Source: a bacterium 1xD8-48 (GTDB taxonomy: Bacteria > Bacillota > Clostridia > Lachnospirales > Lachnospiraceae). Taken from it: 64,000 nucleotides of DNA. The notes under the pieces were generated by a model. It searched no databases, was not told where the DNA came from, and worked only from the letters and a program-made list of their open reading frames with translations. The translations under genes and the position numbers were made by a program. Where the stretch lies: assembly GCA_009917455.1 (NCBI GenBank), contig QZDS01000012.1, positions 1-64,000 on the forward strand. Direction: 5' to 3'. This document shows positions 16,681 to 25,247 of the stretch, one piece after another; positions within the stretch are counted from its first letter, which is position 1; each line of letters starts with the position of its first letter.

Positions 16681-19304
16681 TGTTATATACATGGAAAGAC
16701 ATAGAAAGAGAGCTGTTGTTAAATAAAGATAAGTGGCAGGGAGTGATTTTTGATTCGGAAATATATACTGATGAAATAATCATTCATTTAAAGAAGGGAA
16801 AAACTGAGGAAGATGCTAAAAGGATATTAAGGGGGATTTTTGGGGATAAATACGATGGCGAGAAAATATTACTGGATTTATCGGTTGAATACTTAGGTGT
16901 GCTATTTGAAAGCGATGAGAATGAGGAAAATGATAGTGTAGTCACACCGCTTTTTAGAAATGTTTTATATCAGAATACAGCGTATTTTAACGAGCTCATA
17001 GAAAAGGAATTACCGGGAGTTCCCGTCCTTGCTTTTCATTCGTACAAAGGAGGGGTGGGACGTACATTATCTTTGTTGGCTTTTGTTAAAGCATGGTCTG
17101 AGTTAAACAACTTAGTGAATGCCCAAAAACTTCTTGTTATTGATGCGGATATTGAGGCGCCGGGAATTACATGGCTTACTATGAAGCAAGAGGAAACGGC
17201 ATTTAGTTTTTTGGATCTTTTGGAAGTTACGCAGGAAAAGGATAATACGGATGAGATTATTGAATTGATTGCAGATAAAATATCGGAATTGATTGTTAAA
17301 ATAGAAACGGAAAGGGGAAGGGCAGAGCATATTGTTTTACCAACGTATAGATATGTGGAGCAATTGCTTGATATGTATGCAAGCCCTGAAAGTCTTGCCA
17401 CTAGCTATAATAAAAAATATATATTAGCGGAAGTTTTATCAAAATTAGGAAAGAAAGTAAATGCAGGGTTGGTGTTGATTGACTTGAGGGCGGGACTAAG
17501 TGAATTTTCTGCGCCGATACTTTTTGATCCCAGAGTAAAAAAATATATTGTGACATCAACATCTTATCAGTCTGTTAAAGGAACAGAAATACTTTTACAA
17601 CAGTTAAACAAAGGCCTGCCTTTGAATGAGAATTCTAAAATCCCCGAAGTTTTACTGACTATGGTGCAAAATGGAATGAAAACAGATGAAATCATTAGCG
17701 AATTAGTTGCTGTCTATCATCCAAATGTGGCTGAAAGCGATGATTCAATAACGGATAATATAGTGACGGAGCTTCCATTTGCAAGTGAATTGGTACATTT
17801 AGAAACATTGCCTAAAATTATGGCAAATTTAAGCGGCAGAGATTTCTACAAAAATATTTTTGAAATAGTTAAAAATAGTTACATGGTTTCCAAAGAAACA
17901 AAGGATGATAGTTTAAAGATATCAAGAAACAAAGTGATAAATAATATTCACGAGTTTGCCGCAAACCAAATTACAGCAGAAGGGAATGGAACATTTGAAG
18001 TATTAATGACAGAGTCAATTCAGAATTTAATTAGAAAGTACAAAAATAGTATTCCTAATACAGTAATTATGGGTGCGAAGGGATCTGGTAAAACATTTTT
18101 ATATAGAGAAATATTAAGAAATCAATATTGGGAAAAGTTCGTTGAACGTATGGGCAAAAATGAACCAGTATCGAAAGGCTTGAGCGGTGATGCATGTATA
18201 CTGGCAGTACCCCTTTTGGCTTCAGGAAATGCGGGAGGATTTCTTGAGATTATTAAAAATGCCATAGCTAATTACAACAAATGTGGAATGAAAGGGGGAA
18301 TTAATAATTCAGTATATGTGAATAGTAAGGACATGCTGTTAACGCATGTGAGAAAAGACCATGATATTTTAGAATGGAAAGAAATATGGAAAAAAGTTAT
18401 TTTATGTGCATTTGATAAAACATATCAGTCATTGGCAGAACTTGAGGAAGAATTGCGGTATAAGCATATAAAGATTGTATTTTTGATAGATGGATTAGAG
18501 GAGATTTTTGAGCATACAATATCATCGGAAAATGAAAAAAATGCAATTAGGGCATTATGTAGGGATCTGGTTGACGAAGTAAAAATAGCTTATCATAATG
18601 TGGGTCTTATGATATTTCTGAGAAAAGATATGGCAAGGGATTCGTTAACTATCAATTATGAGCAATTTTATTCTTTGTATCGTGATGTTGAATTGCAATG
18701 GTCTAATACGGAAGCATTAAGATTGGCAGCGTGGTTGACGAGTCAGGCAGTACCAGATTTTTATCGGGGAAATATACCGATTGAAACAGCGTCGGGAGAA
18801 GTAATAGAACAGATACTTAATAGATTGTGGGGAGTTAAGCTAGGAAAACCGACATCTAATGAAGCAAATTCATCAAGATGGATTTTGGCGGCATTGTCAG
18901 ATTTTAATGGACAGCTGCAGGCGCGTGACATTATCAGATTTTTGGAGAAAGCGACTGACCATGTAGGCAAAGCAGTGTACGATGATAGATATTTAATGCC
19001 TACAGAAATTAGAAAGGCGGTTTCAGAATGCTCCAATGATAAGATTGGCGAAATAAGAGATGAAATTAAAGCATTGGGACCGATTTTTGACAAACTGGAA
19101 CATGCATCGGAAGAAAAAAAAGTTTTACCATTTGCGGCGGATACATTTAATCTTACGCAGGCAGAAGAAAAGATTATGAAACAGGAAGGTTATCTAAAAA
19201 TTGATAATGACCGATATTATTTGCCTGAAATTATTAGACATGCTTTAAAGTTTAAGTATGAAAAAGGTGCGCGTCCCAAGGTGTTGTCTTTGCTGTTGAA
19301 ATAG
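16677..19304 (+). CDS. KGGVGR-motif ATPase with second P-loop domain, cassette III cargo
   Basis: 875 residues, start at ATG 16677 overlapping the previous stop. After a 110-residue N-terminal domain, a ParA/MinD-like module has the variant Walker A HSYKGGVGRTLSLLAF and VIDADIEAPGIT. A second ATPase domain follows with P-loop VIMGAKGSGKTFLYREIL (about residue 460) and Walker B IVFLIDGLEEIF (about residue 600), then a helical C-terminus. KGGVGR proteins are recurrent in predicted conflict systems; here it pairs with a small helical protein. A two-gene defence system is my inference. AT-rich relative to the flanks. Confidence 0.7.
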   Translation: MMLYTWKDIERELLLNKDKWQGVIFDSEIYTDEIIIHLKKGKTEEDAKRILRGIFGDKYDGEKILLDLSVEYLGVLFESDENEENDSVVTPLFRNVLYQNTAYFNELIEKELPGVPVLAFHSYKGGVGRTLSLLAFVKAWSELNNLVNAQKLLVIDADIEAPGITWLTMKQEETAFSFLDLLEVTQEKDNTDEIIELIADKISELIVKIETERGRAEHIVLPTYRYVEQLLDMYASPESLATSYNKKYILAEVLSKLGKKVNAGLVLIDLRAGLSEFSAPILFDPRVKKYIVTSTSYQSVKGTEILLQQLNKGLPLNENSKIPEVLLTMVQNGMKTDEIISELVAVYHPNVAESDDSITDNIVTELPFASELVHLETLPKIMANLSGRDFYKNIFEIVKNSYMVSKETKDDSLKISRNKVINNIHEFAANQITAEGNGTFEVLMTESIQNLIRKYKNSIPNTVIMGAKGSGKTFLYREILRNQYWEKFVERMGKNEPVSKGLSGDACILAVPLLASGNAGGFLEIIKNAIANYNKCGMKGGINNSVYVNSKDMLLTHVRKDHDILEWKEIWKKVILCAFDKTYQSLAELEEELRYKHIKIVFLIDGLEEIFEHTISSENEKNAIRALCRDLVDEVKIAYHNVGLMIFLRKDMARDSLTINYEQFYSLYRDVELQWSNTEALRLAAWLTSQAVPDFYRGNIPIETASGEVIEQILNRLWGVKLGKPTSNEANSSRWILAALSDFNGQLQARDIIRFLEKATDHVGKAVYDDRYLMPTEIRKAVSECSNDKIGEIRDEIKALGPIFDKLEHASEEKKVLPFAADTFNLTQAEEKIMKQEGYLKIDNDRYYLPEIIRHALKFKYEKGARPKVLSLLLK

Positions 19305-19388
19305 GTATTGATTTTGAGCCTCATGGAATTGTTAAAAGTATCCATCTATGCGGTTGACTTGTAACCGTATGGGTGGATTTTTTCAAAA

Positions 19389-19413
19389 AGTTCGTGTCAT
19401 TAACTTGACACAA
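19389..19413 (+). repeat. cassette junction site C (inverted repeat)
   Basis: Core GTGTCATTAACTTGACAC at 19394-19411; one change in the spacer compared with the other sites. Confidence 0.8.
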
Positions 19414-19416
19414 GGG

Positions 19417-19743
19417 GGATTGAAGGCGATGGAGGCGAAGCTGGAGCGCGAAAGAGGAAATCCGGCGTATGTGTCTGCGGATGGGACTGCTAAAGGTGGT
19501 GTGGAAACGGCTGGCGGGAAGAAAGGGAAGCGGGAGAGAATTGCCAGCAATGAGATGTGCACATTCTTGATACTGAATATTTCTTCGTTGCAGTTAATAC
19601 CTGTCAATATGATCGCGTACAGGCAGCAGTATGGCAGCGTGAATCCGGCGGGGATTATCGGCCCGGCGATTGTGGCAACATTTGTGAGCACGGCGGTGGC
19701 GGTGGTATACTGTAAGGTGAAGGATGGGAGGCGGAGAGTCTGA
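19417..19743 (+). pseudogene. spmA 3' fragment, copy 4
   Basis: C-terminal SpmA segment: GLKAMEAKLERERG (two residues shorter than other copies), a long loop, IASNEMCTFLILNISSLQ, ending CKVKDGRRRV. Open frame without the 5' half. The stop lies inside a terminator hairpin. Confidence 0.88.
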
Positions 19744-19759
19744 GGGCTCTCCGTTTTAG
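19733..19759 (+). terminator. terminator after spmA copy 4
   Basis: CGGAGAG pairs with CTCTCCG around a loop of about 8 nt, followed by TTTTAG. It would serve an spmA transcript ending here. Confidence 0.65.
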
Positions 19760-19780
19760 TATTATTTTTGTGAAAGACTG

Positions 19781-19808
19781 TTGAGAAGCAAAGTTTTTGG
19801 GATATACT
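19781..19808 (+). promoter_or_regulatory. promoter of the MNT/HEPN pair
   Basis: TTGAGA (19781-19786), 16-bp spacer, TATACT (19803-19808). Confidence 0.5.
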
Positions 19809-19843
19809 TATAAAAAAGATGGATATTGGGATTTGGGAAATAT

Positions 19844-20194
19844 ATGAGGTATCAAGAAATGAAAGAAAAGATAAAAAATATTACGTCTGAAGTATATGAA
19901 GAATTGATAAAATTATTTGGTGCAAAGATTGAACGTATTATTTTGTATGGTTCATATGCACGTGGGGATTTTAATCTGGAATCAGACGTTGATATCATGA
20001 TTTTATTAAATTGCGATCAAAAGGAAATAACGCAAAGACGAAAAGAGATCAGTAGAATTGCAAGCCGAATTGGTTTGAAAAATGATATAATGGTTTCGCT
20101 TCTTGCACGTAATAGTGATGATTATGAAAACAATATGAAGTACCAGCCATTTTACCAAAACATTGAAAAGGAAGGTATGAGAATTTATGGGTAA
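19844..20194 (+). CDS. MNT-type nucleotidyltransferase antitoxin, cassette IV cargo
   Basis: About 116 residues; ATG 19844 or 19859 could be the start. The minimal nucleotidyltransferase signature LYGSYARGDFNLESDVDIMI (GS followed by the DxD pair) is intact. Such proteins pair with HEPN ribonucleases; in characterised systems the MNT protein neutralises the HEPN toxin by adding AMP near its active site. Overlaps the following HEPN gene by 8 bp. Confidence 0.85.
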   Translation: MRYQEMKEKIKNITSEVYEELIKLFGAKIERIILYGSYARGDFNLESDVDIMILLNCDQKEITQRRKEISRIASRIGLKNDIMVSLLARNSDDYENNMKYQPFYQNIEKEGMRIYG

Positions 20195-20618
20195 ATCAAG
20201 AGCAGATTTAGTTATATATCGTTTAGAGACAGCGAGACAATGTATTATATCGGCAAAAGCATTGATAGAGATATCGGATTATAAAGGTGCGGCAAATCGT
20301 TCTTATTATGCGGTTTTCCATTGCATGCGAAGTGTATTAGCATTAAGTTCCATAGACTTTACAAAACATTCTGCGGTGGGCGCTTATTTTCGTAAAGAAT
20401 ATATAAAAACAGGGATATTTGATGTATCGATGTCAGATATAATATCGGAAGCCTTTGATATTTGTAGCGATAGCGACTATAATGACTATTTTGTAATATC
20501 AAAAAAAGAGGTTGAAGAACAGATATCAAATGCACAGTATTTTTATGATAGGGTAGAGGAATATGTAGTGGCGCAAATTAAGGATGGTGGTTGTTCTGAT
20601 ATTTTAAATATACAGTAA
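20187..20618 (+). CDS. HEPN-domain toxin, cassette IV cargo
   Basis: 143 residues. The HEPN ribonuclease motif R-x6-H is seen in NRSYYAVFHCMRS, within the expected four-helix layout. Overlaps the MNT gene, forming a HEPN/MNT toxin-antitoxin pair, a class known to act in phage defence and plasmid maintenance. Start follows GGAAGG about 13 nt upstream. Confidence 0.85.
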   Translation: MGKSRADLVIYRLETARQCIISAKALIEISDYKGAANRSYYAVFHCMRSVLALSSIDFTKHSAVGAYFRKEYIKTGIFDVSMSDIISEAFDICSDSDYNDYFVISKKEVEEQISNAQYFYDRVEEYVVAQIKDGGCSDILNIQ

Positions 20619-20657
20619 TCGTTAAGAGCGGGAATCTTATATCAAGATGTATTTTAC

Positions 20658-20865
20658 TTTTATTATGCATTATTAGCAGACCGGGTAAGATATTTCAAGA
20701 AAGATGAGGAAGGACGAAAAATTATGAGTAAAATCATGGAGCAACTTTTAAATGAAGAAAAAATTGAAGCAGCAAAGCGTATGCTGGAAAGAGGAAATTG
20801 CAGAGGATTTAGATTTGCCATTGAGTGTAGTGGAAAGACTTGAGAATGATTTACAACTGGCATAA
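20658..20865 (+). pseudogene. remnant of an Rpn-family nuclease/transposase C-terminus
   Basis: In one frame FYYALLADRVRYFKKDEEG to KIEAAKRMLE, then after a one-base shift near 20790 EEIAEDLDLPLSVVERLEN up to the stop at 20863. This is the C-terminal pattern of PD-(D/E)XK (Rpn/PDDEXK) transposase-like proteins. No N-terminal half. Confidence 0.6.
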
Positions 20866-21002
20866 TGAATTTTGCGGCGGATTGTGAAAGCAGGAACTCA
20901 TGAAACGGAGAAATCCTGCTTTTATTATATTGGTTTTCTTGCTTTGGTATTATTGAACAATAAGAGAGAGGAAAAAATCATTATAATAAGATGTTTTTTA
21001 TA

Positions 21003-21028
21003 AAGTTCGTGTCACTAACTTGACACAA
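21003..21028 (+). repeat. cassette junction site D (inverted repeat)
   Basis: Core GTGTCACTAACTTGACAC at 21009-21026, identical to site B. Confidence 0.82.
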
Positions 21029-21031
21029 GGC

Positions 21032-21217
21032 GGATTGAAGGCCATGGAGGAGCTGGCGAGGCTGGAGGATGAGAGGGGGAATCCGGCTTATCTGAGTGAT
21101 GGGAAAGAAGTGGGGGGAAAACGGGAGCGCATTGCAAGTAATGAGATGTGTACGTTTTTGATTTTGAATACATCTTCTTTGCGGTTGATTCCGATGAATA
21201 TGATTGCGTATGAATGA
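21032..21217 (+). pseudogene. spmA 3' fragment, copy 5, truncated
   Basis: GLKAMEELARLEDERGNPAY, a loop, IASNEMCTFLILNTSSLR and LIPMNMIAYE then stop. The last SpmA helix present in copies 2-4 is missing. As the outermost copy it may be the oldest displaced 3' end, now decaying. Confidence 0.85.
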
Positions 21218-21672
21218 TTTATGGGGTGGATTTTCTACCCAACACATCTGCAGATTATCATTCCAGAACAGCGTAACGTTACAATACCAATCTTAACACA
21301 AATGTGCAGGCACGGAAAGGAGGACAAGCCGTTTTAAATTTAGAGATTTGAAAACAGCTATTACAACACACATTATTGCGGAAATGGTTTGTCTTAGTAA
21401 TCAAAAGACTAAATGGGAGGATATGTTATGGCAATAGATATAAACGAGGAAAACAACCGGGCAATTATTTTCAAACCAGACAATGAAGTTCAAGCATTAT
21501 GAAGAAATAGGTACAGAAGGAGGATGTTTATGTTATTGATCCGGAAGCGGCACAGATTAAGCCTTGAAATGTGATTTGCGGTATCAAATATACAACGATA
21601 AAATAATATTGAACGGACAAAAAGAGGAATGATATCCGGACAGTTGCTTAAGTAAAGGGGGTGTAGGAAGGT
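21218..21672 (+). other. degenerate region after the cassette array
   Basis: No intact gene longer than about 25 codons. A 24-codon frame (21428-21502, MAIDINEENNRAI) has a GGGAGG ribosome site but looks like the start of a broken gene, because coding-like sequence continues in other frames afterwards. No spmB-like sequence is present. Confidence 0.5.
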
Positions 21673-22206
21673 ATGAAAATAAAAGTTAGAATTGCAGAAG
21701 AAAAAGATGTGGAGCGTGTTGCTGCTCTGTATGAGAAGCTCCATGATTATCTGGAAACACATGAAAATCACCCCCGGTGGAAACGCGGTATTTATCCGAC
21801 TAAGGCAAACGCAGAGGAAGGATTTGAAAAAGGGTTGTTATATGTGGCCGAAGCAGATGGAAAGCTGGCAGGAAGTGTGATTTATCTTCGTGAGCAGGGA
21901 GAAGCTTATAATCAGGTAAAGTGGCCTGAAGAAATACCGGGTGACAATGTATATGTGATTCATGTATTGGCAGTCCATCCGGATTTTTTCAGAATGGGAG
22001 TAGGAACGGCGCTTCTTGAGTATGCGTGCAATATGGGATGAAAAAATGGAGTAGGAGCAGTGCGTCTTGATGTGTATGAGAAAAATTTTTCAGCGATACA
22101 CTTATATGAAAGTTGCGGATTTTCGTATCGGGGAACCATTGATTTGGGGTTGGAAGAATTGTATGGCTTAAAGTGGTATCATGTTTATGAAAAACTCTTA
22201 AATTAG
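21673..22206 (+). pseudogene. GNAT acetyltransferase interrupted by an in-frame TGA
   Basis: Strong ribosome site and start (MKIKVRIAEEKDVERVA). The GNAT fold is recognisable: VYVIHVLAVHPDFFRMGVGTALLEYA is the acetyl-CoA-binding region. TGA at 22039-22041 stops the frame after CNMG, yet the same frame continues with VRLDVYEKNFSAIHLYESCG, the expected last strands, to a stop at 22204. A single nonsense change explains this; a truncated product of 122 residues would lack the C-terminal part. Confidence 0.8.
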
Positions 22207-22249
22207 AAAATATTTAACATAACGTTTTGAACCTTACCATAAACGAACG

Positions 22250-22285
22250 GCCCAACGGAAAAAAACGCTGGGCTGTAGTGTTTTT
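22250..22285 (+). terminator. candidate terminator
   Basis: GCCCAACG (22250-22257) pairs with CGCTGGGC (22266-22273) with one mismatch; a T-tract (22281-22285) follows after some bases. Confidence 0.4.
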
Positions 22286-22451
22286 AGCCTTGCATTTTAC
22301 ATAAAATCAAATGTAAGCGTCAAACCGCTCATGATGTAAGTAGTTCGCAGCGGCTGGAGATAATAACTCAGTGCCAAAATCGTCCGGAAGGAACAACTGC
22401 TAAGCAATGGATGCTCTGCATAAACACAATATGGATGGTTAATTTGTGGTT

Positions 22452-22482
22452 GGAAAAGCTCTGTGCAATGCAGGGCTTTTCT
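22452..22482 (+). terminator. intrinsic terminator
   Basis: GGAAAAGC..CTG pairs with CAG..GCTTTTC around loop TGCAATG, ending in TTTTCTT. Confidence 0.55.
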
Positions 22483-22500
22483 TAGTTGTATTTTAGATAC

Positions 22501-22529
22501 TTGTCATAGTCCGAATTTCCACATATAAT
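22501..22529 (+). promoter_or_regulatory. promoter of the two-component operon
   Basis: TTGTCA (22501-22506), 17-bp spacer, TATAAT (22524-22529), 60 bp before the response regulator gene. Confidence 0.7.
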
Positions 22530-22589
22530 TGCAGTGTGGTTGTATGGAATATCTGCAGTATGAGGTTGAAAAACGGAGAAACGTAAATC

Positions 22590-23279
22590 ATGAACAAAAT
22601 TCTGATTATAGATGATGATAAATCTCTTTTGGAACTGCTACAAAACTGTATGAATGGCTTATATGAAGTGGATACGGCATGGAATGGAAGGCAGGGGCTT
22701 GATAAGCTGTCACAGACAAAATATGATCTTGTACTGTTGGATGTGATGCTGCTTGGCGAAAATGGTTTTGAGGTCTTAGGGAAAATACGGAAGCAGTATG
22801 CGGTGCCGGTGATTATGCTGACGGCAAGGAATTCCCCGTCAGATAAGGTAAGTGGTCTGGGAATTGGCGCAGATGATTATGTAACGAAACCATTTAATAT
22901 GGAGGAGTTGCTGGCGAGGGTTGCGTCTCAGATTCGGAGAAATACCCTGCTAAAGAATGGAGTTTTACCACAGGAAAAGCTCTGTTTCGATAAAATTACC
23001 ATTGTTCCGCAGATGAAAGGAATATTGAAAGAAAACAAGGAAGTGCTGCTGACAGGAAAAGAATTTGACTTGTTGTATTTTCTTGCTTCATCTCCAATGC
23101 GTGCTTATACAAAAAAGCAGATTTATAAGGCTGTGTGGAAGGATGATTATGTCTATGACGATAATAACATTATGGCATTGGTCAGTAAGATAAGAAAGAA
23201 AATAGAAGATGATCCGGAAAATCCCAGGATAATACAGACAGTCAGGGGAGTCGGCTACCGCTTCGGGGGAGGGCAGTAG
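22590..23279 (+). CDS. OmpR-family response regulator
   Basis: 229 residues. Receiver domain with acidic pocket DDD (8-10), phospho-acceptor Asp 51 (LVLLDVML), Thr in MLTARN and Lys in YVTKPF. A winged-helix DNA-binding domain follows (LLTGKEFDLLYFLASSP ... RTVRGVGYRF class). Its gene ends one base before the kinase gene begins. With the downstream ABC exporter it forms a typical antimicrobial-peptide sensing and detoxification module. Confidence 0.93.
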   Translation: MNKILIIDDDKSLLELLQNCMNGLYEVDTAWNGRQGLDKLSQTKYDLVLLDVMLLGENGFEVLGKIRKQYAVPVIMLTARNSPSDKVSGLGIGADDYVTKPFNMEELLARVASQIRRNTLLKNGVLPQEKLCFDKITIVPQMKGILKENKEVLLTGKEFDLLYFLASSPMRAYTKKQIYKAVWKDDYVYDDNNIMALVSKIRKKIEDDPENPRIIQTVRGVGYRFGGGQ

Positions 23280-24185
23280 ATGGATATAGGAATGATAGCA
23301 CTTATAGTAATCTGTTTGGGGCTAATGTTTTTGCTGGCAGGTATCTGGAGGCAAATTAAAAAAATCAATCAGGTATTAGATGAAATCATAGAGGGGAAAA
23401 CGGATAGAAGGATATTGATAAGAAAATATTCCCTTTTATCGGATACCTGTTATAAACTCAACCAGATTATGATGGATAATAAGGAACGTATCATACAGAC
23501 AAGGCGGCAGGAACACAGGAATGAAAAGCTCATGACAAGTCTGTCTCATGATATCCGAACTCCCCTTACATCCATTATCGGTCACCTGGATGCTGTTCAT
23601 TATCAATATATCCATGGGGAGATGAATGCAGAATCTGTCCGACAGGCAAGGGAAAAAGCATATGTCCTAAAAGATTATCTGGACGATCTGTTTCAGTGGT
23701 TCAAGCTCAATTCCAAAGAAGAGAAAGCAGAAATGGAGCCATTGGATATTGTAGAGGAAACACGGGCAGTTTTTGCAAATTGGGTTGCGGCTTTTGAAGG
23801 AAATGGAATATCCTATGACTTTGTATCAGATATGGACGAGATACGGATTAGCATGGACAGGGTTTTTTATGAGCGTATTGTGAATAATCTGCTTAAAAAT
23901 GCAATGGAGCATAGCGGGGCTTCTAAAATCTGGATAAAGATTGAACAGGCTGGTATTACGGTTGCTGTGAAAATCTGCGATAATGGCGTGGGGATTCCTG
24001 AGAAAGCGATTCCCTTTGTTTTTGATAGACTGTATAAGGTGGATGATGCCCGTAGCAGTAAAGGAAGTGGTCTGGGACTTGCAATCGTACGGGAACTGGT
24101 TTTGATACAGGGAGGGAAGATTTTTGCAGAGCCCCGAAAGAAAGGAAGTTGTTTCGTCATGGAATTTCCCATATTAGAGAATTAA
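23280..24185 (+). CDS. sensor histidine kinase
   Basis: 301 residues. One N-terminal membrane segment (about 5-24) and almost no extracellular loop, then the H-box LSHDIRTPLTSI, N-box NNLLKNAMEHS, G1 DNGVGIP and G2 GSGLGLAI. The small sensor part suggests that it senses within the membrane or through the transporter. Adjacent to the response regulator without a gap. Confidence 0.93.
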   Translation: MDIGMIALIVICLGLMFLLAGIWRQIKKINQVLDEIIEGKTDRRILIRKYSLLSDTCYKLNQIMMDNKERIIQTRRQEHRNEKLMTSLSHDIRTPLTSIIGHLDAVHYQYIHGEMNAESVRQAREKAYVLKDYLDDLFQWFKLNSKEEKAEMEPLDIVEETRAVFANWVAAFEGNGISYDFVSDMDEIRISMDRVFYERIVNNLLKNAMEHSGASKIWIKIEQAGITVAVKICDNGVGIPEKAIPFVFDRLYKVDDARSSKGSGLGLAIVRELVLIQGGKIFAEPRKKGSCFVMEFPILEN

Positions 24186-24190
24186 AAATG

Positions 24191-24222
24191 AACTGTTCTG
24201 CCGTAAGGCAGGGCAGTTTTTT
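24191..24222 (+). terminator. terminator after the kinase gene
   Basis: AACTG..CTGCC pairs with GGCAG..CAGTT around GTAA, followed by a T-run to 24222. It separates the regulator pair from the exporter genes. Confidence 0.8.
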
Positions 24223-24323
24223 GCAAGGTTTTCGTAAGGTTATGGGAGAGAAAGTTTGATAATATAAAACAGAAGGCAGATGTATTTATATTAGATATAG
24301 CGCACGAAGAAAGGGATGGTGTG

Positions 24324-25247
24324 ATGGAGAATTTTATCATTGAGACGAAAGGGCTGACGAAATGTTATGGGGATACTGCCGTAGTAAAGGGAGTGGATAT
24401 CCATGTAAAAAAAGGTGAAATCTATGCACTTTTGGGAAGGAACGGAGCTGGAAAGACAACAATAATGAAAATGCTGTCAGGCTTATCCAGGATAACAAAA
24501 GGAACTGTCCATATGTTTGGACAACCTTTTGAGGGAAATAAAAAAGAATTTTTGGGACGGATAGGTGTCATGATTGAAACACCGGGATTTTATCCAAACC
24601 TTACGGCAACAGAAAATCTGGAAATTCTTGCCGATCTGCGGGGATATATAAAACGGGATGCTATAAAAGAAAGTTTGGGGAAGGTTGGACTGCCTTATAA
24701 AGATAAAAAGCTTTTTTCAGAATTTTCCCTTGGAATGAAGCAGCGGCTTGGAATTGCAGCTGCTATTATCCATGATCCGGAAGTCCTGATACTGGATGAA
24801 CCGGTTAATGGGCTTGATCCTATTGGGGTAATGGAAACAAGGGATTTTATCAGGGAGCTTTCGCAAAATTATGGAAAAACGATTCTGCTGTCAAGCCATA
24901 TTCTGTCAGAGATTGAGCTTTTGGCAGACAGGATTGGAATTATTGACAAAGGGATTCTGCTGGAAGAAAGCTCTTTTGAGGAATTGAAAAAAAGAAATAT
25001 GCATTATATTCTGTTGTCCGCAGAACCGACTGAAACAGTTATCCATATGCTGGAAGAAGAATTTCATATCGGAGATTATCGGATTATGGGGAATGGCTGC
25101 ATTCAAATTTTTGACACAGAGATACAGACAAAGGAAATCGTCAGGTTTCTTGCAGAACAGAATATTTATGTAGATGCTATTAACAAATGCAGTGATACAC
25201 TGGAAGATTATTTTAAAAGGATAACCGGAGGTGAGGGGATTGCTTAG
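24324..25247 (+). CDS. BcrA-type ABC transporter ATP-binding protein
   Basis: About 307 residues; ATG 24324 follows AAAGGGATGG. Walker A ALLGRNGAGKTTIMKML, signature SLGMKQRLGIAAA, Walker B VLILDEPVNGLDP and the H-loop LLSSHILSE are intact. The C-terminal extension of about 90 residues is typical of bacitracin/lantibiotic exporters (BcrA, LanF-like). Likely protects the cell from a peptide antimicrobial, with two permeases encoded next. Confidence 0.92.
   Translation: MENFIIETKGLTKCYGDTAVVKGVDIHVKKGEIYALLGRNGAGKTTIMKMLSGLSRITKGTVHMFGQPFEGNKKEFLGRIGVMIETPGFYPNLTATENLEILADLRGYIKRDAIKESLGKVGLPYKDKKLFSEFSLGMKQRLGIAAAIIHDPEVLILDEPVNGLDPIGVMETRDFIRELSQNYGKTILLSSHILSEIELLADRIGIIDKGILLEESSFEELKKRNMHYILLSAEPTETVIHMLEEEFHIGDYRIMGNGCIQIFDTEIQTKEIVRFLAEQNIYVDAINKCSDTLEDYFKRITGGEGIA

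Larger units (their letters stand above)
22207..22589 (+). other. intergenic region upstream of the two-component system
   Basis: About 380 bases without a gene. It holds two terminator-like hairpins and a sigma-A-type promoter; the middle part shows no reading frame that I can support. Confidence 0.5.

Noticed and set aside
10226..21217. Simple tandem duplication or integron as explanation of the spmA copies
   Set aside because: Loops of the copies are too different for recent tandem duplication, and there is no integron integrase or attC-like folded site; the partial spmA itself is the repeated end.
22293..22312. ACATAAAATCAAAT shared with the 3' end of the UvrD-like gene at 27064
   Set aside because: Short and AT-rich, and it encodes a common C-terminal peptide; no further similarity extends from it, so it is likely chance.
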